Positions 28,886 to 38,385 of a stretch of DNA of 64,000 bases are shown piece by piece. Location: positions 5,175,501 through 5,239,500 of the forward strand of contig NZ_CP025263.1 of NCBI RefSeq assembly GCF_002843605.1, read 5' to 3'. Origin of the DNA: Pseudomonas sp. S09G 359. GTDB lineage: Bacteria; Pseudomonadota; Gammaproteobacteria; Pseudomonadales; Pseudomonadaceae. The position numbers and the translations under genes are program-made. Each line of letters begins with the position of its first letter. Positions within the stretch are counted from its first letter, which is position 1. A model generated the notes under the pieces. That model did no database searches, had not been told where the DNA came from, and saw only the letters and a list, made by a program, of their open reading frames with translations.

Positions 28886-29831
28886 TCAAACGCTCCACGG
28901 TCTTGGCCCACATTTCATCGACCGGCGCCTGCAACTTCAATTCGCCACCATCGGGCAGCGGCACAGTGAGCATGTAGGCGTGCAGGAACAGGCGCTTGCC
29001 GCCCAGGTCGCGAATTTCCTTGGAGAAATCCTCGTCGCCGTATTTGGTATCACCGGCGATGCAATGGCCCGCATGCAGGGTATGCACGCGAATCTGGTGG
29101 GTACGCCCGGTCACCGGCTTGGCCTCGACCATGGTGGCGAAGTCGCCGAAGCGGCGCAGCACCTTGAACAGGGTCAGCGCCTCTTTGCCCTCCTCGTCCA
29201 CTTCGACCATGCGTTCGCCAGAGCGCAGGTTGCTCTTCTGCAACGGCGCGCGGACGCTTTTGATCGAGCTGGCCCAGTTGCCACGCACCAGCGCCATGTA
29301 GCGCTTGTCGACGCCATCACCACGCAAGGCGGTGTGCAGGTGGCGCAACATGCTGCGCTTCTTGGCGATCATCAACAGGCCGGAGGTGTCGCGATCCAGG
29401 CGGTGGACCAGTTCCAGCTCCTTGGCATCCGGACGCAACTGACGAAAGGCTTCGATCACGCCGAAATTCAGGCCGCTGCCGCCGTGAACCGCAATGCCGC
29501 AGGGCTTGTTGATCACGATCAGCTTGTTGTCTTCGAACACAATCGAGGCTTCAAGGCGCTGCAGCAGGCCTTGGGCCAGCGGTACGGGCTCGTCACGTTC
29601 AGGCACGCGAACCGGCGGCACGCGGACAATATCGCCCGCCTGCAGCTTGTACTCAGGCTTGATCCGACCCTTGTTCACGCGCACTTCGCCTTTACGCAAA
29701 ATGCGGTAAATCAAGGTCTTGGGCACGCCTTTGAGCCTGGCCAGGAGAAAATTGTCGATGCGTTGGCCGGCATATTCCGGCGAGACCTCGAGCAGCTGGA
29801 CGCTGGGGGTCTGGGGGGCGGTAGTCGTCAT
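28872..29831 (-). CDS. rluC: 23S rRNA pseudouridine synthase RluC
   Basis: The 319-residue protein has an N-terminal S4 RNA-binding domain (about 22-80) and a pseudouridine synthase domain with [15 protein letters not shown], where Asp146 is the nucleophile. RTHQIRVH and [10 protein letters not shown] are typical of RluC. It modifies three uridines of 23S rRNA helix 38-90 in E. coli. It is divergent from rne across a long intergenic region, as in other gamma-proteobacteria. Confidence 0.95.
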   Translation of the reverse strand: MTTTAPQTPSVQLLEVSPEYAGQRIDNFLLARLKGVPKTLIYRILRKGEVRVNKGRIKPEYKLQAGDIVRVPPVRVPERDEPVPLAQGLLQRLEASIVFEDNKLIVINKPCGIAVHGGSGLNFGVIEAFRQLRPDAKELELVHRLDRDTSGLLMIAKKRSMLRHLHTALRGDGVDKRYMALVRGNWASSIKSVRAPLQKSNLRSGERMVEVDEEGKEALTLFKVLRRFGDFATMVEAKPVTGRTHQIRVHTLHAGHCIAGDTKYGDEDFSKEIRDLGGKRLFLHAYMLTVPLPDGGELKLQAPVDEMWAKTVERLSVAP

Positions 29832-29860
29832 GGCGGCGATGATAACAATTTTTTATGGAA

Positions 29861-29889
29861 TTGAAGCACTTAATCATTGCTGCTATAGT
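29861..29889 (+). promoter_or_regulatory. Promoter of rne
   Basis: TTGAAG (29861-29866) and TATAGT (29884-29889) are separated by exactly 17 nt, a strong sigma-70 match. Transcription would start near 29896, leaving about 695 nt of leader before the rne ATG. Confidence 0.7.
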
Positions 29890-29895
29890 CGCGAA

Positions 29896-30590
29896 CGCCG
29901 CCAAAAGCGGCCTGGACAGAGGACTTGCGGCAAACTGCCGGCCCTGACCATCGCAATTCATCAGGACGCGAGGCCGTCCTACGGGGCTTTCGCCACCTTG
30001 GAAGGCTCAAGATTGTAACAAGCGCAGGTGACATGAGGCCTGAAGCGAGTGCAGAAAGCAGAGTGAATACTCGCGTTCTGCGCCGATATTTACGGCCAGT
30101 TCACAAAGTGCAGTCAGTCTTGAGCCAGACCATGGCGAATGCTTCGGAAACAACGCCTGTTAAGAGCTGAGTGAGAGCGCAGTCGCCCACACCCAGTCTT
30201 GTTTAGCCATGAGCGTGGACTCCCCATTGGAGCACACGGTAAATGCCAACCCGCTGCGGATTCTGCGCGCGGCAGCACCCGAATTATCAGGGATACGTGT
30301 AGGGTGGAGATGCACAACCGTCGGACCGTGTAGCACTAGGCTTATATTTAGACGCTTCATCTCGTCCACAGTCGCCGGTTGATTCCTCCTCCTGACCTTA
30401 GCTTTTGTTGAAGTGGTGCCTTTGTCACCACCGCTAACAAGCAGGACGCGTCCGTCGCGATACCGGCCCAATTGGCTGATTATTGCTGGACACTGGAGTG
30501 GCCAACCACTCTTGACGCACCTGACACCGACCGTGAGAAGTCGTGTGTGCCGAACGCCGTTTCCGGCAGCCCGGAAACCGACGGTACAAC
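29896..30590 (+). ncRNA. Long 5' leader of rne with rne-II-type structure
   Basis: This 759-nt gap between rluC and rne holds no convincing gene. It starts with clear small hairpins (GCCGC/GCGGC at about 29898-29910, then a GCGGCAAACTGCCGGC element). Known: Pseudomonas rne mRNAs carry a conserved 5' UTR structure called rne-II, thought to let RNase E control its own mRNA, as rne5 does in enterics. Which part forms the core motif cannot be decided by eye. Other inverted pieces lie near 30415-30435 (GGTGCC...CACCACC) and 30555-30585. Confidence 0.6.
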
Positions 30591-33500
30591 ATGAAAAGAA
30601 TGCTGATTAACGCAACTCAACCCGAAGAGTTGCGTGTTGCACTGGTAGATGGCCAACGCCTCTACGACCTGGACATCGAATCCGGTGCACGCGAGCAAAA
30701 GAAGGCCAACATCTATAAAGGCCGTATTACTCGCATCGAACCAAGCCTTGAGGCTGCCTTTGTCGATTTCGGCTCCGAGCGCCACGGCTTCCTGCCCCTC
30801 AAAGAAATCTCCCGCGAATACTTCAAGAAAGCCCCTGAAGGCCGCGTGAACATCAAGGACGTCCTGAGCGAAGGCCAGGAAGTCATCGTTCAGGTCGAAA
30901 AAGAAGAACGTGGCAACAAGGGCGCAGCCCTGACCACCTTCATCAGCCTGGCTGGCCGTTACCTGGTCCTGATGCCGAACAACCCACGTGCCGGCGGTAT
31001 TTCCCGTCGCATCGAAGGCGAAGAGCGCAACGAACTGCGTGAAGCGCTGAACGGCCTGATCGCACCGGCTGACATGGGCCTGATCGTGCGCACTGCCGGC
31101 CTGGGCCGCAGCAGCGAAGAAATGCAGTGGGACCTCGACTACCTGCTGCAACTCTGGACCGCCATCAAAGAAGCCTCGCTGGATCGCTCCGCGCCATTCC
31201 TGATCTACCAGGAAAGCAACGTGATCATCCGCGCCATCCGCGATTACCTGCGCCAGGACATCGGCGAAGTGCTGATCGACAGCGTTGAAGCCCAGGACGA
31301 AGCCCTGACCTTCATCCGCCAGGTGATGCCGCAGTACGCCAGCAAGATCAAGCTGTACGAAGACAGCGTGCCGCTGTTCAACCGTTTCCAGATCGAAAGC
31401 CAGATCGAGACCGCTTTCCAGCGCGTGGTCGAACTGCCTTCCGGCGGCTCCATCGTGATCGACCCGACCGAAGCCCTGGTGTCCATCGACATCAACTCGG
31501 CGCGCGCCACGAAAGGCAGCGACATCGAAGAAACCGCCCTGCAGACCAACCTGGAAGCGGCTGAAGAAATCGCCCGCCAGCTGCGCCTGCGTGATATCGG
31601 CGGCCTGATCGTGATCGACTTCATCGACATGACCCCCGCCAAGAACCAGCGCGCCGTGGAAGAGAAAGTCCGCGAATGCCTGGAAGCTGACCGTGCCCGC
31701 GTGCAAGTCGGCCGTATCTCGCGCTTCGGCCTGCTGGAAATGTCCCGTCAGCGCCTGCGTCCATCCCTGGGCGAGAGCAGCGGCATTGTCTGCCCGCGTT
31801 GCAACGGCACCGGCATCATCCGTGACGTGGAATCGCTGTCCCTGGCGATCCTGCGCCTGATCGAAGAAGAAGCCCTGAAAGACCGCACCGCCGAAGTCCG
31901 CGCGCAAGTGCCGATCCCGGTTGCAGCCTTCCTGCTCAACGAAAAACGCAACTCGATCACCAAGATCGAACTGCGCACCCGTGCCCGCATCGTGATCCTG
32001 CCGAACGATCACCTCGAGACGCCGCACTTCGAAGTGCAGCGCCTGCGTGACGACAGCCCGGAAGCCCACAGCGGCCAGTCCAGCTACGAGATCGCTGCCG
32101 CTGCAGCCGAAGTAGAAGAAGTACAACCCGCCGCCGCGACCCGCACCCTGGTTCGCCAGGAAGCTGCCGTGAAGACCGCCCCAGCCCGTGCCAACGCACC
32201 GGTTCCGGCTGAAGTCGCTGCACCGGTTGCCGCGCCGGCCGCCCTGCCTGAGCCAAGCCTGTTCAAAGGCCTGGTGAAGTCGCTGGTCAGCCTGTTCGCT
32301 ACCAAAGAAGAGCCTGCAGCCCCGGTTGTGGTTGAAAAACCTGCCTCCGAGCGCCCGGCCCGTAACGAAGAACGTCGTAACGGTCGCCAGCAGAGCCGTA
32401 ACCGCAACGGTCGCCGTGACGAAGAGCGCAAGCCTCGCGAAGAACGTGCACCGCGTGAAGAACGCGCACCACGTGAAGAGCGTGCGCCACGCGAAGCCCG
32501 TGAAGAAACCCCGGCCGTAGCCCGTGAAGAACGTGCACCGCGCGAAGAGCGCGCACCACGTACCCCACGCGCTCCGCGTGAAGATCGCAAGCCGCGTGGC
32601 GAGCGTGAAGAACGTGTGCGCGAACTGCGTGAGCCACTGGACGCCGCCCCGGCCGTCGCCGGCGCCGTTGCTGCCGAAGCCAGCAGCGAAGAGCGCCCGA
32701 CTCGCCAGCCGCGTGAGGAACGCGCCCCACGTGAAGAGCGCCAGCCGCGCCCACCGCGTGAAGAGCGTCAACCACGCGCCGAGCAAGCCGCTGCCGCCAG
32801 CGAAGAAGAAGTACTGACCGCTGAAGAGCAACAGGAAGATGGCCAGGACAACGCCGAAGGCGATCGTCCACGCCGCCGCTCCCGTGGCCAGCGTCGCCGC
32901 AGCAACCGTCGTGAGCGTCAGCGTGATGCCAACGGCAACGTGATCGAAGGCTCGGAAGAAGCCGGCGAGAATGCAGAAGCCGCGAACAACCAACCAACTG
33001 GCGCCGAACTGGCTGCCGGCCTGGCCGTTACCGCTGCCGTTGCCAGCTCGGTCATCAGCGCACCTGCTGAAGCCCAGGCTCACGAACAGGCTGAACGTGC
33101 TACCGCTGCTGTCGAAGAAACCGCTGCTGTCGAAGCGCCGGTTGCCGAGACGCCAGTAGTAGAAGCGCCAGCCGCTGAAGCCACCGTCGTCGAAGCGCCG
33201 GTTGTTGAGGCCGCCGTGGTCGAAGCGCCAGTGGTCGAAGCCACTACCCCGATCGAAGCGCCAGCCGCTCCGGAAGTGGAAGTTGCCCCGGCTCAAGAAG
33301 CCCAGCCAGAAGTGGAAGTGGCCGCTGTCGAGCCTGCACCGGTCGTCGAGCCTCAGCCAGTGGTTGAAGCCATCGTTGAAGCGCCGGTTGTCGAAGCCGC
33401 CCCGCAAGCGCGTGAAGTTCGCGAAGAACAAACCGCCTTCCAGTGGTCTGCCGAGCCAGCCGCACCGGTTGAAGCGCCAGCACCTGCCCCCGTGGTAGAA

Positions 33501-33779
33501 GAAGCGCCAGCACCGGTTGTCGAAGCCGTGGTTTTCGAAGCCGTGGCTGCCGAGCCGGCTCCAGTCGTTGAGCCAGCACCGGTCGTTGAGGCCGCGCCAG
33601 TGGTTGCCGAAGTCGCCGCCCCGGTGATTGAAGCCGCACCGGCCAGCGCCTTGACCGAAAACGGCCGTGCGCCGAACGACCCACGTGAAGTGCGTCGCCG
33701 TCGCAAGGAAGCTGAGGCTGCCGCAGCCGCTGCCGCTGCTGCACAGGAAACAGAGCACGAGTCCAAACCTCTCGCCTGA
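30591..33779 (+). CDS. rne: Ribonuclease E
   Basis: The 1062-residue endonuclease has an S1 domain at about 36-118 and a DNase I-like catalytic core with Asp300 (SIDINS) and Asp343 (VIDFIDM). The Zn-link CPRC is at 401-404 and joins the tetramer. From about residue 520 the tail changes to low complexity. First comes a basic arm of [14 protein letters not shown] repeats (about 600-780), likely RNA- and helicase-binding; then a long Val/Glu/Ala/Pro tract (EAPVVEA repeats, about 850-1030); last a basic patch ([16 protein letters not shown]), a likely PNPase or membrane contact. The start [10 protein letters not shown] at 30591 is chosen over a frame 16 codons longer. Confidence 0.96.
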   Translation: MKRMLINATQPEELRVALVDGQRLYDLDIESGAREQKKANIYKGRITRIEPSLEAAFVDFGSERHGFLPLKEISREYFKKAPEGRVNIKDVLSEGQEVIVQVEKEERGNKGAALTTFISLAGRYLVLMPNNPRAGGISRRIEGEERNELREALNGLIAPADMGLIVRTAGLGRSSEEMQWDLDYLLQLWTAIKEASLDRSAPFLIYQESNVIIRAIRDYLRQDIGEVLIDSVEAQDEALTFIRQVMPQYASKIKLYEDSVPLFNRFQIESQIETAFQRVVELPSGGSIVIDPTEALVSIDINSARATKGSDIEETALQTNLEAAEEIARQLRLRDIGGLIVIDFIDMTPAKNQRAVEEKVRECLEADRARVQVGRISRFGLLEMSRQRLRPSLGESSGIVCPRCNGTGIIRDVESLSLAILRLIEEEALKDRTAEVRAQVPIPVAAFLLNEKRNSITKIELRTRARIVILPNDHLETPHFEVQRLRDDSPEAHSGQSSYEIAAAAAEVEEVQPAAATRTLVRQEAAVKTAPARANAPVPAEVAAPVAAPAALPEPSLFKGLVKSLVSLFATKEEPAAPVVVEKPASERPARNEERRNGRQQSRNRNGRRDEERKPREERAPREERAPREERAPREAREETPAVAREERAPREERAPRTPRAPREDRKPRGEREERVRELREPLDAAPAVAGAVAAEASSEERPTRQPREERAPREERQPRPPREERQPRAEQAAAASEEEVLTAEEQQEDGQDNAEGDRPRRRSRGQRRRSNRRERQRDANGNVIEGSEEAGENAEAANNQPTGAELAAGLAVTAAVASSVISAPAEAQAHEQAERATAAVEETAAVEAPVAETPVVEAPAAEATVVEAPVVEAAVVEAPVVEATTPIEAPAAPEVEVAPAQEAQPEVEVAAVEPAPVVEPQPVVEAIVEAPVVEAAPQAREVREEQTAFQWSAEPAAPVEAPAPAPVVEEAPAPVVEAVVFEAVAAEPAPVVEPAPVVEAAPVVAEVAAPVIEAAPASALTENGRAPNDPREVRRRRKEAEAAAAAAAAAQETEHESKPLA

Positions 33780-33793
33780 TTCCACCCGTGACT

Positions 33794-33830
33794 AAAAAGC
33801 CCCGCCTGAGTGATCAGGCGGGGCTTTTTT
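33794..33830. terminator. Intrinsic terminator of rne (bidirectional form)
   Basis: AAAAAGCCCCGCCTGA pairs with TCAGGCGGGGCTTTTTT around GTGA. The T-tract follows the stem on the plus strand and an equal tract follows on the minus strand, so it can stop rne and anything arriving from the right. Confidence 0.9.
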
Positions 33831-33858
33831 ATGCAGTCTTGCCGGTGAAATGCAATTC

Positions 33859-33950
33859 AATGTGGGAGCGGGCTTGCTCGCGAACGCGGTGGTTCAGTCA
33901 ATATTTTGGGTGACTGGCGCACCGCATTCGCGAGCAAGCCCGCTCCCACC
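33859..33950. repeat. REPIN (GTGGGAGCGGGCTTGCTCGC type)
   Basis: Inverted REP pair of the second class between the rne terminator and the MobA-like gene. Outer arms GTGGGAGCGGGCTTGCTCGC and complement are perfect; the spacer is about 36 nt. Confidence 0.9.
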
Positions 33951-33951
33951 T

Positions 33952-34536
33952 TTAGAGAGGTTTAAAGTCCAACAGTTGTGGCAGATCGACATCCCACAGC
34001 ACCCCAGGATCGCTCACCTGCACCTCATGTACGCTCGCACGGGCGAATAACGGCTTGGCGCCCCGATCCCCCGTCAACGCCATCAAGGCCGGTCCAAACT
34101 CACGCGCAAACGCCACAGGGTGCCCGTATTCACCAGCCTGCACCGGCACACTGATACCACCCTCTACCAGTGCCCCCACCACCCGCTCGATACTCGACGG
34201 CTGAATAAACGGCATGTCCCCCAGCACTACCAGCCAGCCCTCGGCCGACGCACTGGCCGCAACCGCCGCCGCGATGCTGTCGCCCATACCCGCAGATTGC
34301 AGCAGCACGACCTTGCAGCCATAAGCCTCGGCCAAGCGGATAACCTCCGTACGCTCTGGCGCGGTCACCACCCAGCGGTCCACCACACATGCCGACAAAT
34401 TCACCAGCACCTGCTCGATCACCGGCCGCGTCACGCCATCCAGGCCGGTACACGGGGCCAGCAACTTGTCCTGGCCTGTCTCGGCGCGAAACCGGCTGCC
34501 CTGCCCCGCCGCCAGCACAATCGCAGTCACTGTCAC
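33952..34536 (-). CDS. MobA-like nucleotidyltransferase (molybdenum cofactor)
   Basis: This 194-residue protein has the glycosyltransferase A-type NTP motif VLAAGQGSRF and the metal-binding GDMPFIQPSS, as in MocA/MobA cofactor cytidylyl- or guanylyltransferases. It starts with GTG overlapping the TGA of the XdhC-like gene. Next to an XdhC protein it most likely makes the nucleotide form of molybdopterin for a xanthine-dehydrogenase-type enzyme that is not in the window. The YGHPVAF motif resembles MocA more than MobA. Confidence 0.88.
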   Translation of the reverse strand: MTVTAIVLAAGQGSRFRAETGQDKLLAPCTGLDGVTRPVIEQVLVNLSACVVDRWVVTAPERTEVIRLAEAYGCKVVLLQSAGMGDSIAAAVAASASAEGWLVVLGDMPFIQPSSIERVVGALVEGGISVPVQAGEYGHPVAFAREFGPALMALTGDRGAKPLFARASVHEVQVSDPGVLWDVDLPQLLDFKPL

Positions 34537-35519
34537 TGCGCCACCACCGGCAACGGCTTTTTCTGTGTCGGCGCTACGCCGTTCTTGATTGCGACAATTT
34601 CCGCCATCAGCGACAAGGCGATTTCCGCCGGCGTGTGGCTGCCGATGTGTAAACCGATCGGCCCATGCAGGCGTGCAATGGCCTGCGCCGACAAACCCAA
34701 CGCTGCCAGGGTTTCCCGACGTTTCTGGGTATTCACCCGCGACCCTAGCGCGCCGATGTAGAACGCGCTGGAATTCAACGCCGTGAGCAAGGCCATATCG
34801 TCCAGGCGCGGGTCATGGGTCAGGCACACAATAGCGGTGCGCTCATCGGTCTGGATATTCAGCACCGCCTCGTCGGGCATGCCTGGCACGAAGCGGCCGT
34901 GCTGCTCCTCCCAGCCATAGACGAACTCTTCGCGCGGATCACAGATCAGCACTTCGAAATCCAGCAACCGCGCCATTTCCGCCACGTACCGCGACAGCTG
35001 CCCGGCACCGATCAGCAGCAGGCGCCAACGCGGGCCATAGATAGCGCGCAGGCGTTCGCCGTCAAAGGTCACTACATCGGTCTTGCTCGCACTGCCCAGG
35101 GTCACCTGACCGGTGGCCAGGTCCAGTTCACGGGCCACCACCTGATGATCCTCACAGCGCGCCAGCAGTTCCGAGACCCACGCCCAGTCATCCACGCGCT
35201 CTTCGGTCAGGCGCAAGGTGCCGCCGCATGGCAGGCCAAAACGCGCCGCCTCATCGCGGGTCACGCCGTAGGTCACCAACTGCACGGGCGGCCCGTCAGC
35301 AGCGAGGCGGCCATCCTGCAAACGTGCGATCAGGTCGTCCTCGATGCAGCCACCGGACACCGAGCCGATCACCACGCCATCGCCACGCAAGGCCAACATC
35401 GCCCCCGGCGGGCGCGGGGCACTGCCCCAGGTCTGGACCACGCTGTACAACACCACTTTCTGCCCGGCGCGGCGCCATTCCAGCACGCTACGCAGGACAT
35501 TCAGATCCACACTGTCCAT
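34533..35519 (-). CDS. XdhC family protein
   Basis: The 328-residue protein has the N-terminal XdhC/CoxI domain (about 10-75, with VQTWGSAPRPPGAMLAL and GSVSGGCIEDDL) and a C-terminal Rossmann domain (LLLIGAGQLSRYVAEMA) ending in GLHIGSHTPAEIALSLMAEIVA. Such proteins bind and insert sulfurated molybdenum cofactor. The ATG at 35519 has GGGAGG 5 nt upstream; a frame starting at 35555 is rejected. It forms an operon with the MobA-like gene. Confidence 0.9.
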   Translation of the reverse strand: MDSVDLNVLRSVLEWRRAGQKVVLYSVVQTWGSAPRPPGAMLALRGDGVVIGSVSGGCIEDDLIARLQDGRLAADGPPVQLVTYGVTRDEAARFGLPCGGTLRLTEERVDDWAWVSELLARCEDHQVVARELDLATGQVTLGSASKTDVVTFDGERLRAIYGPRWRLLLIGAGQLSRYVAEMARLLDFEVLICDPREEFVYGWEEQHGRFVPGMPDEAVLNIQTDERTAIVCLTHDPRLDDMALLTALNSSAFYIGALGSRVNTQKRRETLAALGLSAQAIARLHGPIGLHIGSHTPAEIALSLMAEIVAIKNGVAPTQKKPLPVVAQ

Positions 35520-35599
35520 CAAACCTCCCGCCAGCGTTATTGGTGAAGTACTCACTTACTGTAAATCAAAACCTTGCAAAAGTGACCGCGCAGAAACGC

Positions 35600-35626
35600 A
35601 AACGCCCCGAACAGGTCGGGGCGTTT
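35600..35626 (-). terminator. Intrinsic terminator of dctA
   Basis: AACGCCCCGA and TCGGGGCGTT flank a 5-nt loop. On the minus strand the stem is followed by TTTGCGTTTC. It lies between dctA and the XdhC-like gene and separates the two minus-strand units. Confidence 0.75.
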
Positions 35627-35664
35627 GTGAGTAGCTGTCGGCGCGTGCTTACGCCATCAGCGGC

Positions 35665-36996
35665 TTACTTGACGACAGGTGCAGGGCCTTCGGCCACGCC
35701 CAGGTCGTCGATTTCGCGGGTTTCCGAGATACCGGTACCGCCGGATGCCAGCTCGCTTTGCAGCTTGTCGGTGTCCAGTTCCTTGACCCACTTGGCCACA
35801 ACGATGGTGGCAACGGCGTTACCGACCAGGTTGGTCAATGCGCGGGCTTCGGACATGAAGCGGTCGATACCCAGGATCAGCGCCAGGCCGGCAACCGGCA
35901 GGTGGCCTACGGCCGACAGGGTTGCAGCCAGTACGATGAAGCCCGAACCGGTCACGCCTGCAGCGCCTTTGGAGGACAGCAGCAGCACCAGCAGCAGGGT
36001 GATCTGGTGGGTGATGTCCATGTGGGTGTCAGTCGCCTGGGCGATGAACACGGCAGCCATGGTCAGGTAGATCGAAGTACCGTCGAGGTTGAACGAGTAG
36101 CCAGTCGGGATCACCAGGCCTACTACGGATTTCTTCGCGCCCAGACGCTCCATCTTGATCAGCATGCGTGGCAGTGCGGATTCGGAGGAGGAAGTACCCA
36201 GAACGATCAACAGCTCTTCACGGATGTAGCGGATCAGCTTGATCACGCTGAAACCGTGAGCGCGGCAGATGCCACCCAGTACGATCAGTACGAACAGCAG
36301 GCAGGTGATGTAGAAGCAGATCATCAACTGGCCCAACTGCACCAGCGAGCCGACACCGTAGGCACCGATGGTGAACGCCATGGCGCCCAGGGCACCGATT
36401 GGCGCGAGCTTCATGATCATGTTGATGATGTTGAACATCACATGTGCGAAGCGATCGATGAAGTCCAGTACCGGCTTGCCGTAGGCACCCAGGCGATGCA
36501 GGGCGAAACCGAAGATCACCGAGAACATCAGCACTTGCAGGATGTCACCGTTGGCGAACGCACCGACGATGGTGTTCGGGATCACGTTGAGGATAAAGCC
36601 AACGATGCTCTGGTCTTTACCGGCAGTGACGTAGGCCGCCACTTTCGAAGCGTCCAGGGTCGCGACGTCGATGTGCATGCCGGCGCCCGGTTGCACAACG
36701 TTCACCACGATCAGGCCGATCAGCAGGGCAACGGTGGAAACGATTTCGAAGTACAGCAGCGCGTAGCCGCCGGTTTTGCCGACCGATTTCATGCTTTGCA
36801 TGCCAGCGATGCCGCTGACAACGGTGCAGAAGATGATCGGGGCGATGACCATTTTGATCAGCTTGATAAAGCCGTCACCCAGTGGCTTGAGGGCCACGCC
36901 GGTCTCGGGGTAGAAGTGACCGAGCAAAATACCGATAACGATTGCAACGATCACCTGGAAATACAGGGATTTGTAGATTGGCTGACGAGTCGTCAT
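35665..36996 (-). CDS. dctA: C4-dicarboxylate transporter DctA
   Basis: This 443-residue DAACS-family symporter takes up succinate, fumarate and malate. Marks include [13 protein letters not shown], the serine-rich [12 protein letters not shown] hairpin, [14 protein letters not shown] and a helical [11 protein letters not shown] segment. The ATG at 36996 has GAGGAA 8 nt upstream. A sigma-54 promoter lies about 140 nt upstream, in line with DctB/DctD-type control known in pseudomonads. Confidence 0.95.
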   Translation of the reverse strand: MTTRQPIYKSLYFQVIVAIVIGILLGHFYPETGVALKPLGDGFIKLIKMVIAPIIFCTVVSGIAGMQSMKSVGKTGGYALLYFEIVSTVALLIGLIVVNVVQPGAGMHIDVATLDASKVAAYVTAGKDQSIVGFILNVIPNTIVGAFANGDILQVLMFSVIFGFALHRLGAYGKPVLDFIDRFAHVMFNIINMIMKLAPIGALGAMAFTIGAYGVGSLVQLGQLMICFYITCLLFVLIVLGGICRAHGFSVIKLIRYIREELLIVLGTSSSESALPRMLIKMERLGAKKSVVGLVIPTGYSFNLDGTSIYLTMAAVFIAQATDTHMDITHQITLLLVLLLSSKGAAGVTGSGFIVLAATLSAVGHLPVAGLALILGIDRFMSEARALTNLVGNAVATIVVAKWVKELDTDKLQSELASGGTGISETREIDDLGVAEGPAPVVK

Positions 36997-37130
36997 TGCA
37001 AAGTTCCTCAATCGTCCCGTGTGGCAAAGATCCGCCGTTGCCCACGACACTTGAATTGCGAACCCTCCTGCACTGGAGGGATTTGTTGTTTGCGAGGCCT
37101 ATAGAATCGAGCCTGCGCTATCGTCTGTAT

Positions 37131-37146
37131 CGCAAACGGCGTGCCA
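37131..37146 (-). promoter_or_regulatory. Sigma-54 promoter of dctA
   Basis: On the minus strand the bases read TGGCACGCCGTTTGCG, a near-perfect -24/-12 element (GG, ten bases, GC). Start is expected near 37120, giving a leader of about 124 nt with a CCCTCC/GGAGGG hairpin at about 37062-37080. Confidence 0.8.
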
Positions 37147-37224
37147 CTTCTCTGAAAAACCCTGCAGGCCTTTAGACATCAGGGCTCGGGCTTTTCAGGC
37201 CTCCTCTGCGGCGATCGAATAGGT

Positions 37225-37279
37225 GGCGGATTTCCGCCCACTCACCCAATCCCGTCCTACAATTTGGCGGATATCCGCC
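37225..37279. promoter_or_regulatory. Two identical-armed palindromes around the AraC-type gene promoter
   Basis: GGCGGATTTCCGCC (37225-37238) and GGCGGATATCCGCC (37266-37279) share the half-site GGCGGA and start 41 bp apart, close to four helical turns. The -10-like TACAAT (37258-37263) lies between them, ending 2 bp before the second palindrome. This is the layout of a repressor operator pair, in the dctA/AraC-type divergent region. Confidence 0.6.
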
Positions 37280-37335
37280 TTGTCGCCCTCGACAGGCGTG
37301 GCTACCATCCGCCACTCCATGGACGAGGCCTTCGC

Positions 37336-38334
37336 ATGCGTGAACGTACCATCGCCAGTCACTACGCCCGGGCAGCCCTCGGCGGTGCGCGTCGGGCCGG
37401 CTACGACTACTCTGGCCTGCTGCTGCAGGTGGGCATTACCCCCGAGCTGCTGAGCGAACCCCGCGCCCGCATCGCGCCGGAGCAATTTACCCGGTTGCTG
37501 CAAATGCTCTGGCAGGGCCTGGACGATGAATACCTGGGGTTCGCCGACGGCCCGAGCAAACGCGGCACCTTTGCCATGATGTGCCACGCGCTGATCCACT
37601 GCCGCACTCTGGAGAAGGCCCTGGAACGCGGCTTATTATTTTATAGCCTGTTCCCACAAGGTCCGCGCTGGCAGCTGACACGGGAAGGCGACATGGCCCG
37701 GCTGAGCCTGGATGACTCGCAATTGTGGGACCCGGATCACTTCCTCAGCGAATGCCTGCTGGTGATCTGGCATCGGCTGGGCAGTTGGCTGATCGGCCAG
37801 CGCATCCGGTTGCACCAAGCCACCTTCAGCTACCCGATGCCGGCCCACGCCGGTGAATATGACCTGTTGTTTCCCTGCACCCAGGTGTTCGGCGCACCGA
37901 ACAGCAGCCTGGTGTTCCCCAGCCGCTACTTGAGCCTGCCGTTGTTGCAGGACGAACGCACCCTCAAGCATTTTCTCGAGCGCTCCCCTGCCGACCTGTT
38001 GTCCCGCCCGGATGAAGGCGACAGCCTGAGCAGCCAGTTGCGCCGCCTGCTGAGCCGCGACCGCACGCCTTGGCCGGACCTGGAAGCGGTCGCCCAGCAC
38101 CTGCACATCAGCCCGCAAACCCTGCGCCGCCATCTGCGTGAAGAAGGCACCAGCTTTCAGGCACTCAAGGATGAGCTGCGGCGGGACATCGCCATCTATC
38201 ATTTGGGACGGGCGGATTTGTCATTGCAGGAGATCGCCGAGCAGTTGGGGTTTTCCGAACCTTCGGCGTTTCATCGGGCGTTCAAGAAGTGGACGGGGCT
38301 GACGCCGGGGGCTTATCGGGCGCAGGAGGGTTAG
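37336..38334 (+). CDS. AraC family transcriptional regulator
   Basis: The 332-residue protein has an N-terminal Arabinose_bd-like domain (about 20-200) and a C-terminal AraC DNA-binding domain with two helix-turn-helix units (LEAVAQHLHISPQTLRRHL and LQEIAEQLGFSEPSAFHRAF). The ATG at 37336 has GAGG 8 nt upstream and is preferred over a frame beginning at 37264. It is divergent from dctA, and two palindromes over its own promoter suggest autoregulation. The effector is unknown. Confidence 0.9.
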   Translation: MRERTIASHYARAALGGARRAGYDYSGLLLQVGITPELLSEPRARIAPEQFTRLLQMLWQGLDDEYLGFADGPSKRGTFAMMCHALIHCRTLEKALERGLLFYSLFPQGPRWQLTREGDMARLSLDDSQLWDPDHFLSECLLVIWHRLGSWLIGQRIRLHQATFSYPMPAHAGEYDLLFPCTQVFGAPNSSLVFPSRYLSLPLLQDERTLKHFLERSPADLLSRPDEGDSLSSQLRRLLSRDRTPWPDLEAVAQHLHISPQTLRRHLREEGTSFQALKDELRRDIAIYHLGRADLSLQEIAEQLGFSEPSAFHRAFKKWTGLTPGAYRAQEG

Positions 38335-38385
38335 AGAGGTGTTGTCTGGGAGGGCCTCATCGGGGGCAAGTCAAGCCACTAAAGA

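Noticed and set aside
30480..33785. A minus-strand open frame of 1101 codons covering all of rne
   Set aside because: RNase E on the plus strand is beyond doubt. The antisense frame is Gly/Phe/Arg-rich without domains, and arises because the repeated GAA/GCC/CGT codons give no stop in reverse.
38340..38380. A further REPIN after the AraC-type gene
   Set aside because: Only fragments (GGGAGGG and ATCGGGGGCAAGTC) are present with no matching inverted arm; at most a decayed remnant.
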